Shown: one piece after another, positions 23,750 through 45,808 of the stretch
How the letters are laid out: each line of letters begins with the position of its first letter
Position numbering within the stretch: position 1 is the first letter of the stretch
DNA from: Myxocyprinus asiaticus
Lineage: Eukaryota > Chordata > Actinopteri > Cypriniformes > Catostomidae
Reading direction: 5' to 3'
DNA length: 64,000 nt
Assembly: GCF_019703515.2 (NCBI RefSeq)
Contig: NC_059372.1
Span: 13,333,992 to 13,397,991 of the forward strand
Program-made: the position numbers and the translations under genes
The notes under the pieces: model-generated
The model's input: the letters and a program-made list of their open reading frames with translations, nothing else
What the model was told of the DNA's origin: nothing
The model's database searches: none

Positions 23750-26700
23750 TCAGTCATCACTGAGTTCATCTTCATCGTCATCTTTGTCATGTAGCAGATG
23801 TTTCTGGCAGTGCTCCAGAAAAGTGTCCAGAGCCATAAAAGCTTCGGCACAAGGCACACAGTGAAAGATACTCTTTTGACAATCTTCTGGAATCTGAGAG
23901 AGAGGCATTCCACCTGTACACACACTACAACGCTTACATGTGTCGGCTGGTGGATGAACGTTCTCATGGACTTTTAGAGCAGCTACGGTTCTAAAAACCT
24001 CTTCACATGATGCACAAGGATACTTGCCATCTTCATCATCCTCCTTATCAGTTTCCTCCTCCTTGCTATCCTTCAAAGCTGGCTGGCTTTTGGTCTTCGG
24101 TCTGCCTTGATGTTCACCTTCTTTGAGGGATTTGATCTTCTTCGCAGGTTTTAAACCCTTCGCTGCCTTTGGGTTGCCATCTTTGCCAGCTCTGGAATCT
24201 TCAGTTGATTCGGCGCTGAGAGCGAGGTGGGCCTGATGGTTAGTGCTGCAATGCCGGAAATGTGCCTGGTGCGTCATATGATGCAGGAAGAGTTTTCCGC
24301 AATGGAGGCATGGATACGGCTTACTTCTCCGCCTTTTCCTGGTGGTCTTCACAGTCTGTTGTTTCCTGACCATGCTGTCCCGCCAGTGTTCCTCTTTCCT
24401 GTGCTGATACAGCAGTGACGTTTGGGGGAAGATCTTGTCACAAGAACGGCATGGAAATGACATCTCTGTAGTGAGATCTTTCTTCTTCTTCTTCTTCTTC
24501 TTCTTTAACTTTTTTGGTGAATGGAAATTACACAGGTGGCTGTAAGGTTCAGCAAGAGATCTGAATGTTCTGGAACACAAAGTGCATGTGGAAAGAGACA
24601 TGCTGGTGCAGGACGGTGATGGAGGTGTTGGTGCTGTAGCTTGTTGACACCCTCCGGCCTGCTGGTGGTGCAGCAACTCCTGTTTGTGGCTGAATGCCTG
24701 GCCACATGGGATGCATGCATGGGGACTCTTTTCATCATCGTGATGTGACCCTGAAGGTTCAGTCCCACAGGTTGGGCATGAAGAATCCCACTGAGGTTTG
24801 TCCCTGCATTCCTGGCACATGGAGGAAGCGCTATGGCACTTGTGTAACTGCAAACTAGAGAGCAAAGCAAACTTTTGGCCACAGTGTTGACAGCTATTGA
24901 GCTTTTGCAGGGCGTGCTTTCTTTCCTGGTGTCGTACAAGGCCACTTAGGTCGGAGAATGTCTTGCTGCAGTCTTTGCAGATGAAGGAAGAGCTCTGCAG
25001 GTGTTTTGGCTTGTATTCAACACGAGTGATCAACTGAGCCAATTTGGATAAGGTGACCAGCGCCCGTCTAGGCCTAACGGAGGTCTGTTCACCTCTACAA
25101 GGCACTGAATCCATATTCCCACTAGGATGAAAAAGAAAGTGAATTAATGCAATTCATTCAAATTTTAATAAAAATCTTCATTGCAGAGTCAGAAATTAAG
25201 GGGGGTATTGGGGTAAAATTGCCACTAAAAGTGACAAAAATTCCCCTGAAATCCAAAATGTGGAAGCGTAAAATGTCCCCTGTAATTAATTTTTCTGCTT
25301 TTATTAATAACATCTGAAATAGTAATTTATATTATATTCCAAGCCCATTTTATCATAAATTATGGTTTTATGTTGATTTAATTTTATGGGTAGGAGTAAT
25401 ATATTCTCAGACTTATTATTCACACTTATGTTAACAAATTGATTAAATTGTATTATTTGAATAAAAGGATAACAATGTATTTTATATTATACGTTTAAAA
25501 AAATATGTAAATGTATAAAATGCCCCTGAAAATCAAATACATGGGGTAATTACTGTCCCCTTGTGAAAAAGTTTTCTGGAAAAATGTTTGACACAGTTGG
25601 GCACAGTTGAAATTAAATACATTTGGAAAGTTGTCCTGCCGCATGACAATACTATTTAAAATAATTTTTCTAAGTCATTAACAATTATTATGCATGCAGG
25701 TTTAATGGACATATTCACTGACAGACTACAAAGAATATTTATACTTTAAAAAATGATGTCACACTGCAGAACCATTTAAAATGAATTAGTGAAGGGAAAA
25801 TGGTGATTTTAAATAGGTGAAAGACTTAAAGAAAAAGTAGTGACCTCACTTTCCCTTAAACATTCGTACAAATTTTAAACTAAAATCTTATTGCTTATTA
25901 AGTTAAATTAGTATGGACATATTGTGCATCAAATTAGGGCTGCAACTAACTATTTTTTTGATAATCGATTATTGTAACGATTATTGCAATGATTAATCAT
26001 TAGCTCTTAACCGATTATTCAGCTTGTGCCCTGACTTAAAAGGTAGTATTAAACGTGCTTGCTAACAATAAAGAGGACAAAATCATCTTTTAAAAATACC
26101 TCTAAACGACATTCACTGAATTAAAGGAAAAAAACAACAACTTTTTATTAAGTTTAATTCAGTAAAGAAATTCACTGCAAAAAATCTTATTGTTATCAAG
26201 TGTTTTTGTCTTGTTTTCCATTTAAAATTGTCTAAAAATCCTTAAAAAAAAGATACATTTACTTGAGAAGCAACATCCAAGATATTAAGTCTTGCTTTAA
26301 GAGAATGTATCTTAAATATAAGTGTATTTTGTAAATAAGTGTATTTTTTCACTTGATTATACTTCTGCGAGTGCAGTAAAGACAAAATATACTCATATTC
26401 AAGATCTATTCTCTAAAAGCAAGTCTAAATATCTTATATGCTGATTCTCAGGTGAATGCATCTCTTAAAAAAAAGGATTTTTAGATATTTAAAAATATTT
26501 GTATTTTTTTTAATCCTCTTTTCTCCCCAATTTGGAATGCCCAGTTCTCACTACTTAGTAGGTCCTCGTGGTGGCGCGATTACTCACCTCAATCCAGGTG
26601 GCGGAGGACAAGTCTCAGTTGCCTCCGCTTCTGAGACCGTCAATCTGTGCATCTTATCACGTGGCTCATTGTTCATGACGCCGTGGAGACTCCAAGTATG

Positions 26701-28276
26701 TGGAGGCTCATGCTACTCTCCGCGATCCACGAACAACTTACCACGCGCCCCATTGAGAGCAAGAACCACTAATCGCAACCACTAGGAGGTTACCCCGTGT
26801 GACTCTACCCTCCCTAGCAACTGAGCCAATTTGGTTGCTTAGGAGACCTGGCTGGAGTCACTCAGCACACCCTGGATTTGAATTTGCGACTCCAGGGGTG
26901 GCAGTCAGCATCAATACTAGCTGAGCTACCCAGGCCCCAAAATATTTGTATTTTTAATATTATATTCAACGTTCTCAGATAACAATTTTTTCTTCTGCAG
27001 TATAGCTGCTAAAGAAAATGTACATTGTTTAAAAGGAGTTTTAGATATTTATATTGGAAAACGAGCCAAAACCAAAACAAATAAAAAAACGTATTTTGTT
27101 TCAGTGTGTTATGGGGCGAAGACTACCTCTCTCACTTTTTTGTTCATTTCAATCCATCAAAAACAAACAAAAAAAAAAACGTCTCACTCATATTAATAAA
27201 GCTGGGTATTGCCAATTTTTTCACAATATGAAATGCACAGTGACATATATATTATGATTCAATAAGTCACGAGCCATCATGTTATAGTCTAGCTGCATTA
27301 AGCCTCCACGCTTGAGGGATAAGTGTCCCTGCCCCAGAGTGTGCCTCAGCCAGGTCAGTTTCAATCTCTCCCCATTAGATTGGGACATTCACGCAACTCA
27401 TAGAAGAGGTGCTGACCGCACAGAGAAATGCCAGTTTCGGAGTTTGTAGTTATTTACATGATCTGCTTCCATATTATTTGAACTTTAATAAAGCATAAAT
27501 GCATTAAATATAATTGCATTAAAGATGTAACGCAAGGGTGTTTCCTTTAAAGAGCTCCGGCTCCATTATTTCACAACGAGAGTGCTTCTGAATTTACTTA
27601 TTTTGTATTTTTGCATTATAATTCCCTCATACTTTGTCAGCCATTTGTTTAGAGGGCATCTGGACTGTGACTGTGTTATTCTTCCTCTCGGTCAGTCGCG
27701 AGCTGCAGTGCTGCTCTCGCGCATCATCATTAGAGTTTAATATGATTTCATGTTATGTTAAATGAGATCAAACGACTATTCGACAACGAATTTTTTTTAT
27801 TGTCAACGTTGTCGATTACGTCGACTATTCGTTTCAGCCCTACACCAAACAACCAGTTTTACATAGCCACAAACTAGAAACAGCAACCGTAAGACTTAAA
27901 AAAAAAAAAAAGAAGAAAAAAAAAGAAAGAAAGAAAGAAAAATTTAAAAAAGGGGTAATTTTCCAGCATTTTCTCCTACTTGTATTTACAAGCTACACTT
28001 GATGACATTTGTGATTTGGGATTACTTAAAATAAGTGTGCATGATCAGCACTGCAACTATTTTTTTATTTATTTATATTAGTTAATTATTCATTAGACAT
28101 TCAGGGTATTCTGCACTATATAACGATCACACACCTAGACAGAATACATTAAACATTGTTGCGACACTGAAACAGGTAGTTTGCTAGCTGGTTTGCTATG
28201 CTACTGACATGACAACTTACCCATTCGAGGACTTTGCACTTGGCAAAATGGAGTTCTCTCCCATTGATGTGGACAT
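23750..28276 (-). CDS. C2H2 zinc-finger protein, 475 aa, 2 coding exons (unnamed)
   Basis: Exon 1 is 28276-28221 and encodes MSTSMGENSILPSAKSSN, ending in a strong GG|GTAAGT donor. Exon 2 is 25121-23750 (acceptor TTTTTCATCCTAG), holding the rest. The two join in frame through a split Gly; starting at the exon 2 ATG (25114) would give 454 aa. About eight C2H2-type fingers are visible: CKDCSKTF, CQHCGQKF, CIPCGQAF, CTLCSRTF, CRSCDKIF, CLHCGKLF, CASCEEVF and CVPCAEAF. They are widely spaced, without the TGEKP linkers of tandem KRAB-type arrays, and some have unusual His/Cys endings. A lysine tract (about 223-233) is encoded by a GAA/AAG repeat (24480-24506), a basic block KTTRKRRRSKPYP could act as an NLS, and the C-terminus is acidic (DKDDDEDELSDD). 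A nuclear DNA- or RNA-binding role is inferred. I do not recognise an orthologue. Confidence 0.85.
24480..24506 (-). repeat. Coding trinucleotide repeat (poly-Lys)
   Basis: A TTC run on the plus strand reads as AAG codons, giving the lysine tract of the zinc-finger protein between the fourth and fifth finger. It is in frame, so length changes would add or remove lysines only. Confidence 0.8.
25935..27842. mobile_element. hAT-like element with nested SINE
   Basis: Left terminus 'tagggctgcaactaactat', right terminus '...gactattcgtttcagcccta'; both also show the subterminal 'gataatcgattattgtaacg' and 'gttgtcgattacgtcgacta' words. Flanks are catcaaat (25927-25934) and caccaaac (27843-27850), a 6/8 match. 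The element is 1.9 kb including the ~430-bp SINE. No transposase is recognised; it is a non-autonomous derivative. Confidence 0.7.
26511..26938 (-). mobile_element. tRNA-derived SINE, copy 2 (inside hAT element)
   Basis: Minus-strand copy of the 11608 SINE. Its tRNA-like head ('gggcctgggtagctcagcta' on the minus strand) is at the right, the tail at the left. The direct repeat aaatatttgtattttt flanks it (about 26493-26508 and 26940-26955). Confidence 0.85.
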
Positions 28277-29227
28277 TACAACAAAAGTTCAACGATTCAT
28301 GAGCACAAAACGCACGAAACTGTCGGGCTTGTCTCAAATGGAGTTTCACTTTCACTCCCTTGCGTTGCGACTAAACTTAGTTCAGGCAGTTTGAAGAACT
28401 ACAAAACCCATCATCCTTGTGAATCCGTACACATAAAGGTCATTTGTTTGTCTTTCTACTGAGACGCATATGCATGAAACTAATAAATAATTAAGTGTTA
28501 AATTAAAACCGTATGCACAATTAAGACACAGAGGTCGGTTTATTATTTATTTTTAATGAATAAAACACTAACAGTGGTTATTTGTACACTGATACCTTCA
28601 TAAAATGTTCTGATACAGATACCTAACTCATTAAATACATATGTAAACCTTAACGTGTTTGTATTATAATGAATTATATGTGATTATTGTGAGCGTGGGA
28701 GCTGAGGGACTTTTATTATGAAGTGAACACTGGAGGCACATTTGATAAGTCGGGGACTCAATATCGCCCCCTACTTATGTGGAGTGAAATTACTCCAATC
28801 TTATATATATATATTTTTTATATTAATCTCTGGAGATTGCTGTCATGGGTCTTTATTAACACACATTAGCATATTAAATATGAATAATACAGAATGCGAA
28901 GGTTTTGAATTTATACAGAATTATTTGAATATTATATGTGACATTTCGTCCTCCTCCGGTCCAGTTGGCGGCAGCTGCACCTGTCCTGAACGGTGCCCGA
29001 TCAGAACAGTGCGTCCCGGACACCGGCAGTTTACCACAGCTTCACCGGTTTAACCTCGATCGGTTTTTGGCGAAATCGCCATATGATATATGCACAACAC
29101 CGGTTGACTCATTTATTCGAATCACCATGACCGTGTGATCAACCGAGTCATTCGAGATTCACTGAGTCATTTATCGGTCAGGTCGGGTAATATTAATCAT
29201 ATTCGAATTGTTCGGATATATTATTTG
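28277..29227. promoter_or_regulatory. Divergent promoter region, zinc-finger gene and coq10
   Basis: The two start codons are 951 bp apart and point away from each other. The coq10 side (28940-29140) is relatively G+C-rich, like a promoter or 5'UTR. It carries TGACTCA (29105-29111) and TGAGTCA (29163-29169), consensus AP-1/TRE sites, plus a tiny uORF beginning at ATG 29128. The middle (28440-28930) is A/T-rich. Confidence 0.55.
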
Positions 29228-39252
<10,025 letters not shown>

Positions 39253-39490
39253 GGTGCACCATCACACTGCTTTGATACACACGTCTGTGTTTGGATGTGT
39301 GTACATTCACCTGGACTCATCTGAATCTGGAACTCCATAACTATCTCACAGCTAACTCTTTAAGACGGAAAAGATATCCCAAAAGATTTCTGGTTTTTAT
39401 TACATTGGAATGGGACAATAGATCCCATGTGCTTTTAGACAATATTCCAAGACATCTGAAGTGTTGCATCTTAAAAACGTGAGAATAAAG
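39253..39490 (+). other. coq10a: coq10 3'UTR
   Basis: Stop codon to AATAAA at 39484-39489. Short, non-repetitive. Confidence 0.6.
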
Positions 39491-39957
39491 ATAGATTTGT
39501 CTGAAGTCTTCTTTATATAACCACAATTCTTTTTGACTGTGAATGAGGATTTATCCTATTATTGTAGCTCTGACTGAGCAGATTTGAAAGTTGAGACACA
39601 AGTACGGTAATCTATACAATACTATACATATAGTCAATATACACTGTTTCATTATAGTTACATCCCATTTACTCATTCTATCCTGCTGTGGGTTTGTTGG
39701 GGCCAAATCTGATGAAATGATTGCGGAAACGTAAAAAAAAAGCGTATTTATATGACTAGAGAGGGAATTAAAAATGCTTGCATTTTTTCATTAATATTCT
39801 CACAATGACCTACTTGACTTTCACACTGCACTGAATTTATAATATTCAACTTAAGTGAAACTCTTAGAAATGTGACTACACACATAAATGTAAATAGTCT
39901 AAACAGGAATTGCCTGCTCTATACGGTTGGGTCATATTTCACAAAATCAAAAAACAA

Positions 39958-40245
39958 AAGTTTCACTTTATATTAGGTGTCTTTAACTATGTACTAACAA
40001 TAAAATACGTATTATACAATGTTTTGCTAAATTCTCACAAGATTCACATGTGCAGCTACTGAGGTTGAGGAATGGGTAGGTTTAGAAGTAGGGTAAGGGT
40101 TATGGGGTACGGTTAATCGTGTAGTTACAGATATAATTAAATGAACGTACAATACAACAACACGTATGTACGTAATGAGTACATTGTATCAAATGCTTAA
40201 GTACATAGGAGTTAAAGACACCTAATGTAAAGTAGGTCCAACAAA
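39958..40245. mobile_element. Short MITE with good inverted termini
   Basis: Left 'actttatattaggtgtcttt' then 'aac'; right 'gttaaagacacctaatgtaa' then 'agt'. The termini are nearly perfect over about 23 bases. No ORF; about 285 bp. The TSD is unclear. Confidence 0.75.
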
Positions 40246-40336
40246 GCCTATATTTAGGACTATTAAGATTTATTTTGCATTGTGACAGTATTTTCATGAC
40301 AATTTAGCACATTTGTACTTTATAATTTAAATAATA

Positions 40337-41919
40337 CAGGTGCATCTCAATAAATTAGAATGTCGTGGAAAAGTTAATTTATTTCAGTAATTCAACTCAA
40401 ATTGTGAAACTTGTGTATTAAATAAATTCAGTGCACACAGACTGAAGTAGTTTAAGTCTTTGGTTCTTTTAATTGTGATGATTTTGGCTCACATTTAACA
40501 AAAACCCACCAATTCACTATCTCAACAAATTAGAATATGGTGACATGCCAATCAGCTAATCAACTCAAAACACCTGCAAAGGTTTCCTGAGCCTTCAAAA
40601 TGGTCTCTCAGTTTGGTTCACTAGGCTACACAATCATGGGGAAGACTGCTGATCTGACAGTTGTCCAGAAGACAATCACTGACACCCTTCACAAGGAGGG
40701 TAAGCCACAAACATTCATTGCCAAAGAAGCCGGCTGTTTACAGAGTGCTGTATCCAAGCATGTTAACAGAAAGTTGAGTGGAAGGAAAAAGTGTGGAAGA
40801 AAAAGATCCACAACCAACCGAGAGAACCGCAGCCTTATGAGGATTGTCAACCAAAATCGATCCAAGAATTTGGGTGAACTTCACAAGGAATGGACTGAGG
40901 CTGGGGTCAAGGCATCAAGAGCCACCACACACAGACGTGTCAAGGGATTTGGCTACAGTTGTCGTATTCCTCTTGTTAAGCCACTCCTGAACCACAGACA
41001 ACGTCAGAGGCGTCTTACCTGGGCTAAGGAGAAGAAGAACTGGACTGTTGCCCAGTGGTCCAAAGTCCTCTTTTCAGATGAGAGCAAGTTTTGTATTTTA
41101 TTTGGAAACCAAGGTCCTAGAGTCTGGAGGAAGGGTGGAGAAGCTCATAGCCCAAGTTGCTTGAAGTCCAGTGTTAAGTTTCCACAGTCTGTGATGATTT
41201 GGGGTGCAATGTCATCTGCTGGTGTTGGTCCATTGTGTTTTTTGAAAACCAAAGTCACTGCACCCGTTTACCAAGACATTTTGGAGCACTTCATGCTTCC
41301 TTCTGCTGACCAGCTTTTAAAGATGCTGATTTCATTTTCCAGCAGGATTTGGCACCTGCCCACACTGCCAAAAGCACCAAAAGTTGGTTAAATGACCATG
41401 GTGTTGGTGTGCTTGACTGGCCAGCAAACTCACCAGACCTGAACCCCATAGAGAATCTATGGGGTATTGTCAAGAGGAAAATGAGAAACAAGAGACCAAA
41501 AAATGCAGATGAGCTGAAGGCCACTGTCAAAGAAACCTGGGCTTCCATACCACCTCAGCAGTGCCACAAACTGATCACCTCCATGCCACGCCGAACTGAG
41601 GCAGTAATTAAAGCAAAAGGAGCCCCTACCAAGTATTGAGTACATATACAGTAAATGAACATACTTTCCAGAAGGCCAACAATTCACTAAAAATGTTTTT
41701 TTTATTGGTCTTATGATGTATTCTAATTTTTTGAGATAGTGAATTGGTGGGTTTTTGTTAAATGTGAGCTAAAATCATCACAATTAAAAGAACCAAAGAC
41801 TTAAACTACTTCAGTCTGTGTGCATTGAATTTATTTAATACACGAGTTTCACAATTTGAGTTGAATTACTGAAATAAATGAACTTTTCCACGACATTCTA
41901 ATTTATTGAGATGCACCTG
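40337..41919 (+). mobile_element. Tc1/mariner transposon with long near-perfect TIRs
   Basis: Starts CAGGTGCATCTCAATAAATT after TA (40335-40336) and ends in the inverse copy before TA (41920-41921). The inverted arms extend about 210 bp with few differences, including 'ccaccaattcactatctcaa' and its inverse. Total 1583 bp. It lies in the coq10/cs intergenic gap. High TIR identity and an almost intact transposase suggest a recent copy. Confidence 0.93.
40600..41639 (+). pseudogene. Tc1-type transposase, one frameshift from full length
   Basis: Frame 1 runs 40600-41391 (MVSQFGSLGYTIMGKTADLT...); the likely functional start is MGKTADLT at 40636. It shows a bipartite helix-turn-helix region (SGRKKCGRKRSTTNREN) and the first Asp (VLFSDESKFCILFG). 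At about 41318, in a T run, one base is missing, which turns DADFIFQQD into noise. The second frame (41349-41639) carries the rest: FQQDLAPAHTAKSTK, LDWPANSPDLNPIENLWGIV and a normal C-terminus GAPTKY. All three DDE residues exist, split over two frames. Confidence 0.92.
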
Positions 41920-41921
41920 TA

Positions 41922-43429
41922 TATCTTCGTTTTCCGCATTACAATAGACTATTGACAGTTGGTGGAGGGGGGTTTAATTGTCATGAAAATCACAACAGAA
42001 CAAATTATATATTGTAAAATATTACGTTTTCCTGAGATTCATCCAGTTCGAGTGGCACCCAACATTAAAAATCCTGCACCTTGCTCCTTACTTGCATATT
42101 TATCCCTTTTATTTAGAAATAGTTTATTTTAATGAAGGTGAATTTAGAGTGATATTGCTTTCTTTGGATGCACTCATGCAAACTCAGGGCTCTAAAGAGA
42201 TTGAAATAAATGTAAGAATTTAACCTGCAAATCCCTATAGTTATGAAGTGGTCCCAGTTTGTGCCTGTTCATATAGGAAGAGCAAAGATTGTGCCATTTG
42301 TGTTCAAATTACATTTATGTCTGTTCAAACACAAGAAAAAGGTTAGGGATTGCTGCAAGTTGCAATGCATCGGACACAAGCGCAGTGAACCTTTTTGCTT
42401 GAAAGTTTATTTTATGAGTTTTTATTTTTAGCTGTTTCAATGCATTATGGAGGTTTTCAAGGCATTTATAAACTACTTAATGTTCATTTGAAATATAATT
42501 TGTCTCATGTAAGTGTTGAGATTTGACTGATAAATTATTTGTGCTGTATCAAACATGTTGTACCTCTTGGAATGTCTTCCACTGAAATAAATTCACAATC
42601 ATTATATTTGTTGAGTGTACCACAAAAAGAGATTCATGCAAGTTTGCCTGTTATATGAGAAATGTTTGTTGGACAACTGTGACAGAACCAAAGAGATGAG
42701 CACTGCTTCTTAAAATTTAGAATAGCAGAGTTTTAGGGATGAATCCTCTTAAAGCAGACACTTCATTCTCTTGTACCTTGGCAGTAGGCCAGTCATCAGT
42801 GTTAAATTACATTGCACAAGAATGTCTTTTAATTTGAAAATCTATAAATCATTTCAAAACAAATTATTTGTGCCTGTTGTACTTGAACTGCTGGGAGCAA
42901 CTGGTGTGATTTAATGTGGATGTGGCATTGATTTAATTCCTTCCCAATTTTGGATTTCACCTACTAGTGGTACTACAAAAATTGCTAATCTGGATCAGTT
43001 TTCATTAATAACACCAAAAGCTTATTCTGCCTTTGCCAGACTTTAGTTTAATCCATGCTCAAGAACTGTTCGTAAATGTCCTGATCGAGAAGATACGTGA
43101 GCACTTGTGGAAACAGAAGTCATGCAGTTTCAGCAAGCAAAGAAAACAAAGTGAAACCAGCAATTGAGGTAGAGGAAATCTGAGTGAGCAGGTGGTATAT
43201 GGGTCATGTATTTTTAACAGTGTGAGGGGCTACAGTTGCTTCAACATGCTGCCCTGACATATAGGTCTTATTAATATATTTGCTGAAAATAATCCATCAG
43301 TCTTTAAAACTGAACTTGAATAAAACTGACTTAAGAACAATGACCAGACTTAGATCAAATTGAAATGGTTCACAATTCATATTCTTCACCATGACAATCT
43401 CAGTTTACATGCACAACATTTTTTAAATT
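41922..43429. other. Gap between coq10 and cs, nothing recognised
   Basis: A/T-rich non-coding sequence. No ORF with recognisable domains, no obvious RNA gene. Confidence 0.5.
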
Positions 43430-43925
43430 AAAAGGAATATTCCGAGTTCAATACAGGTTAAGCTCAATCAACGGCATTTTGACAATGGAAGTGAATGGGG
43501 CTAATCTGTAAACATTAAAATACTCACTTTTTCAAAAGTATAGCCAATATATATACGATATGCACATGATTTTAGTGTGATAAAATGCTAACTAACCTTC
43601 TCTGTGTAAAGTTATAGCCAATTTTATAACTTTGTTGCCGTGAATGTCAACAAACCCTAAAACGACTAACAAATTATGAACTTTACAGCTCAAATAATAC
43701 AGAAGCGCTTTTATAAAATTATAAGCCTTTGAACTCTCCAAAAATTGGCCTCATTCACTTCCATTGGAGGTGCCTCATTGCAACTGCAATTTTTGCCCTT
43801 TTATTTATTTATTTTTTTTTGGAAGAAAAGGAGGGACGAGTATTTTTGGTGGTAATCAACATTGTGCCACAAATGCTGCCGATTGAGCTTACCTTAAATT
43901 GAACCCGGAATATACTTTTAATATT
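43430..43925. repeat. Foldback F2, copy 4
   Basis: Left 'ggaatattccgagttcaata', right 'taaattgaacccggaatata'. The cleanest F2 copy for seeing the inverted termini; about 495 bp without inserts. Confidence 0.75.
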
Positions 43926-43998
43926 GGAATATTCTTTAGGAATGTAAAACAGCCATTGAGTGAAATGAAGAAAAAGGCTCAAAGTTTTGTTAAAAACA

Positions 43999-45808
43999 TT
44001 TATTGGTTTTCCTTTTTTCTCAAGTTTTCCCATTTTTGTTTTATTTTGTTGTTTTTGTTCACCTAAGCTTCACTTCCCAAATCAATCCAGACACATTTGA
44101 ACCCCATTCTTTTGTTCCCCTCCCATTTCCCCTGGTAGATCTGACTTTAACCAATCATCTCCATATTCAAGTTCCTCATAATTTAAATGAACCCGACATG
44201 ACAAATATCACACACATACACCATGAAAAGGGCATGAAAAACTGGACAAATATCTTACTACAAGTTGAATTGGGTGACAAAGATGTGGTGACATAAGTAG
44301 AAGTCCTGTTGTTAGTTAATGGAGTGCTTATGAACTGACCCATGTGTGCCAAACCTGAGCAGATCACACAATTTCATTTACAAGATTCCATGTTTGAAAT
44401 TATATTAAAAAGGTATTTCATTTAAATAACGAGTTCAATGAGTGAGTTATAGTAAGTGGTTCATTAACTAATAGGCCTGGTAAGACATCCATGTTTTGAT
44501 ATGATTGTTTTAAGTAGTTCATACATTCAAGCTATATTTACAGAAATAAGTAAAACCTCAAATTATGTAAACCTACAAAAAAATGATTGCTTACCCCTTT
44601 TATATGTTTACACACAACATGGTAAAAAATACTACGGTTTTGAGTAGCAGATCTTTAAAGCACTCTTGAATGAACAAGTTCACTAAACAAACACAATAAA
44701 TTCAACAGGATGTAGAACATCCTGCTTGGACTGTTCCTTTCTGGCTTGCTCACAAGTTGCAAATACAATAACTTGTGTAAATGAGACAAATCAAAGTTAT
44801 CCATGCCAAAAATGTCCACCGGGGAAAAGGAGATTCATGTAATTGAAAGAATTGGTTATTTCAAATAAAAAGGTGCGGCCACAACAAGTCCATTGAAACA
44901 AAACGCAGGGAGAAGATGAAGATGATTGGCTGAAGTCAGAGAGCAATATGAGATAACTTAAAGGGGCAGTACCCATTTAAACAAATATACAAGTTTCCCA
45001 AGTTGAACTGAACTCACAGAATCAATTCTATTGAGAGAGGACCTTTTATGCCATTGTGGAGTGCTCGTACAAGGAGAAACATGTTGATGTTAGCTAAAGG
45101 GACGGCTAGTCAAATTGCATAGAGTTATCTGACCGGCTCTGAGCAGGGCTTTGTCAATTCATTGTCATACAAAACAGAGGCTCAAGTGAACATCTGAATC
45201 TCGGAAAGTAAAAAGACAGACTAAAACATGAAATAGTTGATATGACTGCTGAGGATAAGTACTCTTGTTTATTTACATTCTAATATAGCACTTCTTAACT
45301 CTTCTACACTAGTATTTAAAGTGTCATTATCATTTTAAATAGAAGAGGGTGATTTCTTGCTGCAGTCTTGGACAACAGCACAGCCTCCTCTATTAAACCA
45401 CTCTGCTACAAACATAGTTGCATCATTCAAGCCTGTTCTCTGCACATGGAACAAAGAATTGTTCATACGGTCTGAGAAATCAGTGAGAAATGCATTTATG
45501 TGGGAAAACAGGAGAGGAACTATTGAAAAGTGACCACAAGCGGTGACTGTGTAATGTGACTACACGTGTGTTACAAATATTCATTTCTCGAGCATAAGAA
45601 TCGTGATATGCGTTTTGGGTACGAAGGATTATTATGAATGCAAATGGGATGTATCATCTCGACATTATTAATAACAAAGGGCCCTTTTTTTAGATTACAT
45701 TTAAAAGTGTACGGTCTCATTGAATCCCTAAGCCCAGTGGCTTGTTTCTAATATAGTTTAAGCTCCTCCCCTTCCTGTTCTCACTCCGCTGGCATGGTCT
45801 CTCCCTCT
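43999..45808 (-). other. cs: cs 3'UTR (probable)
   Basis: From the cs stop to a minus-strand AATAAA at 44004-43999. Mostly unique sequence with no other gene. ORFs here (for instance 44003-44296 plus) show no family resemblance. Confidence 0.5.

Larger units (their letters stand above)
25122..28220. other. Zinc-finger gene intron 1
   Basis: A 3.1 kb intron, mostly filled by a hAT-like element (25935-27842) with a SINE inside it (26511-26938). The rest (25122-25934 and 27843-28220) is A/T-rich with a purine run at 27895-27940 and no exon. Confidence 0.6.

Noticed and set aside
25505..25640. Exon-like segments in the zinc-finger intron
   Set aside because: No conserved coding pattern; A/T-rich and without paired splice sites.
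26456..26785. 109-codon ORF at 26.5 kb and similar ones at 11716 and 32767
   Set aside because: All three are translations of the tRNA-derived SINE body and recur at each copy.
27895..27945. Possible CRISPR- or tandem-repeat-like array
   Set aside because: It is only a simple A/G-rich microsatellite (AAAG runs); no spaced repeats.
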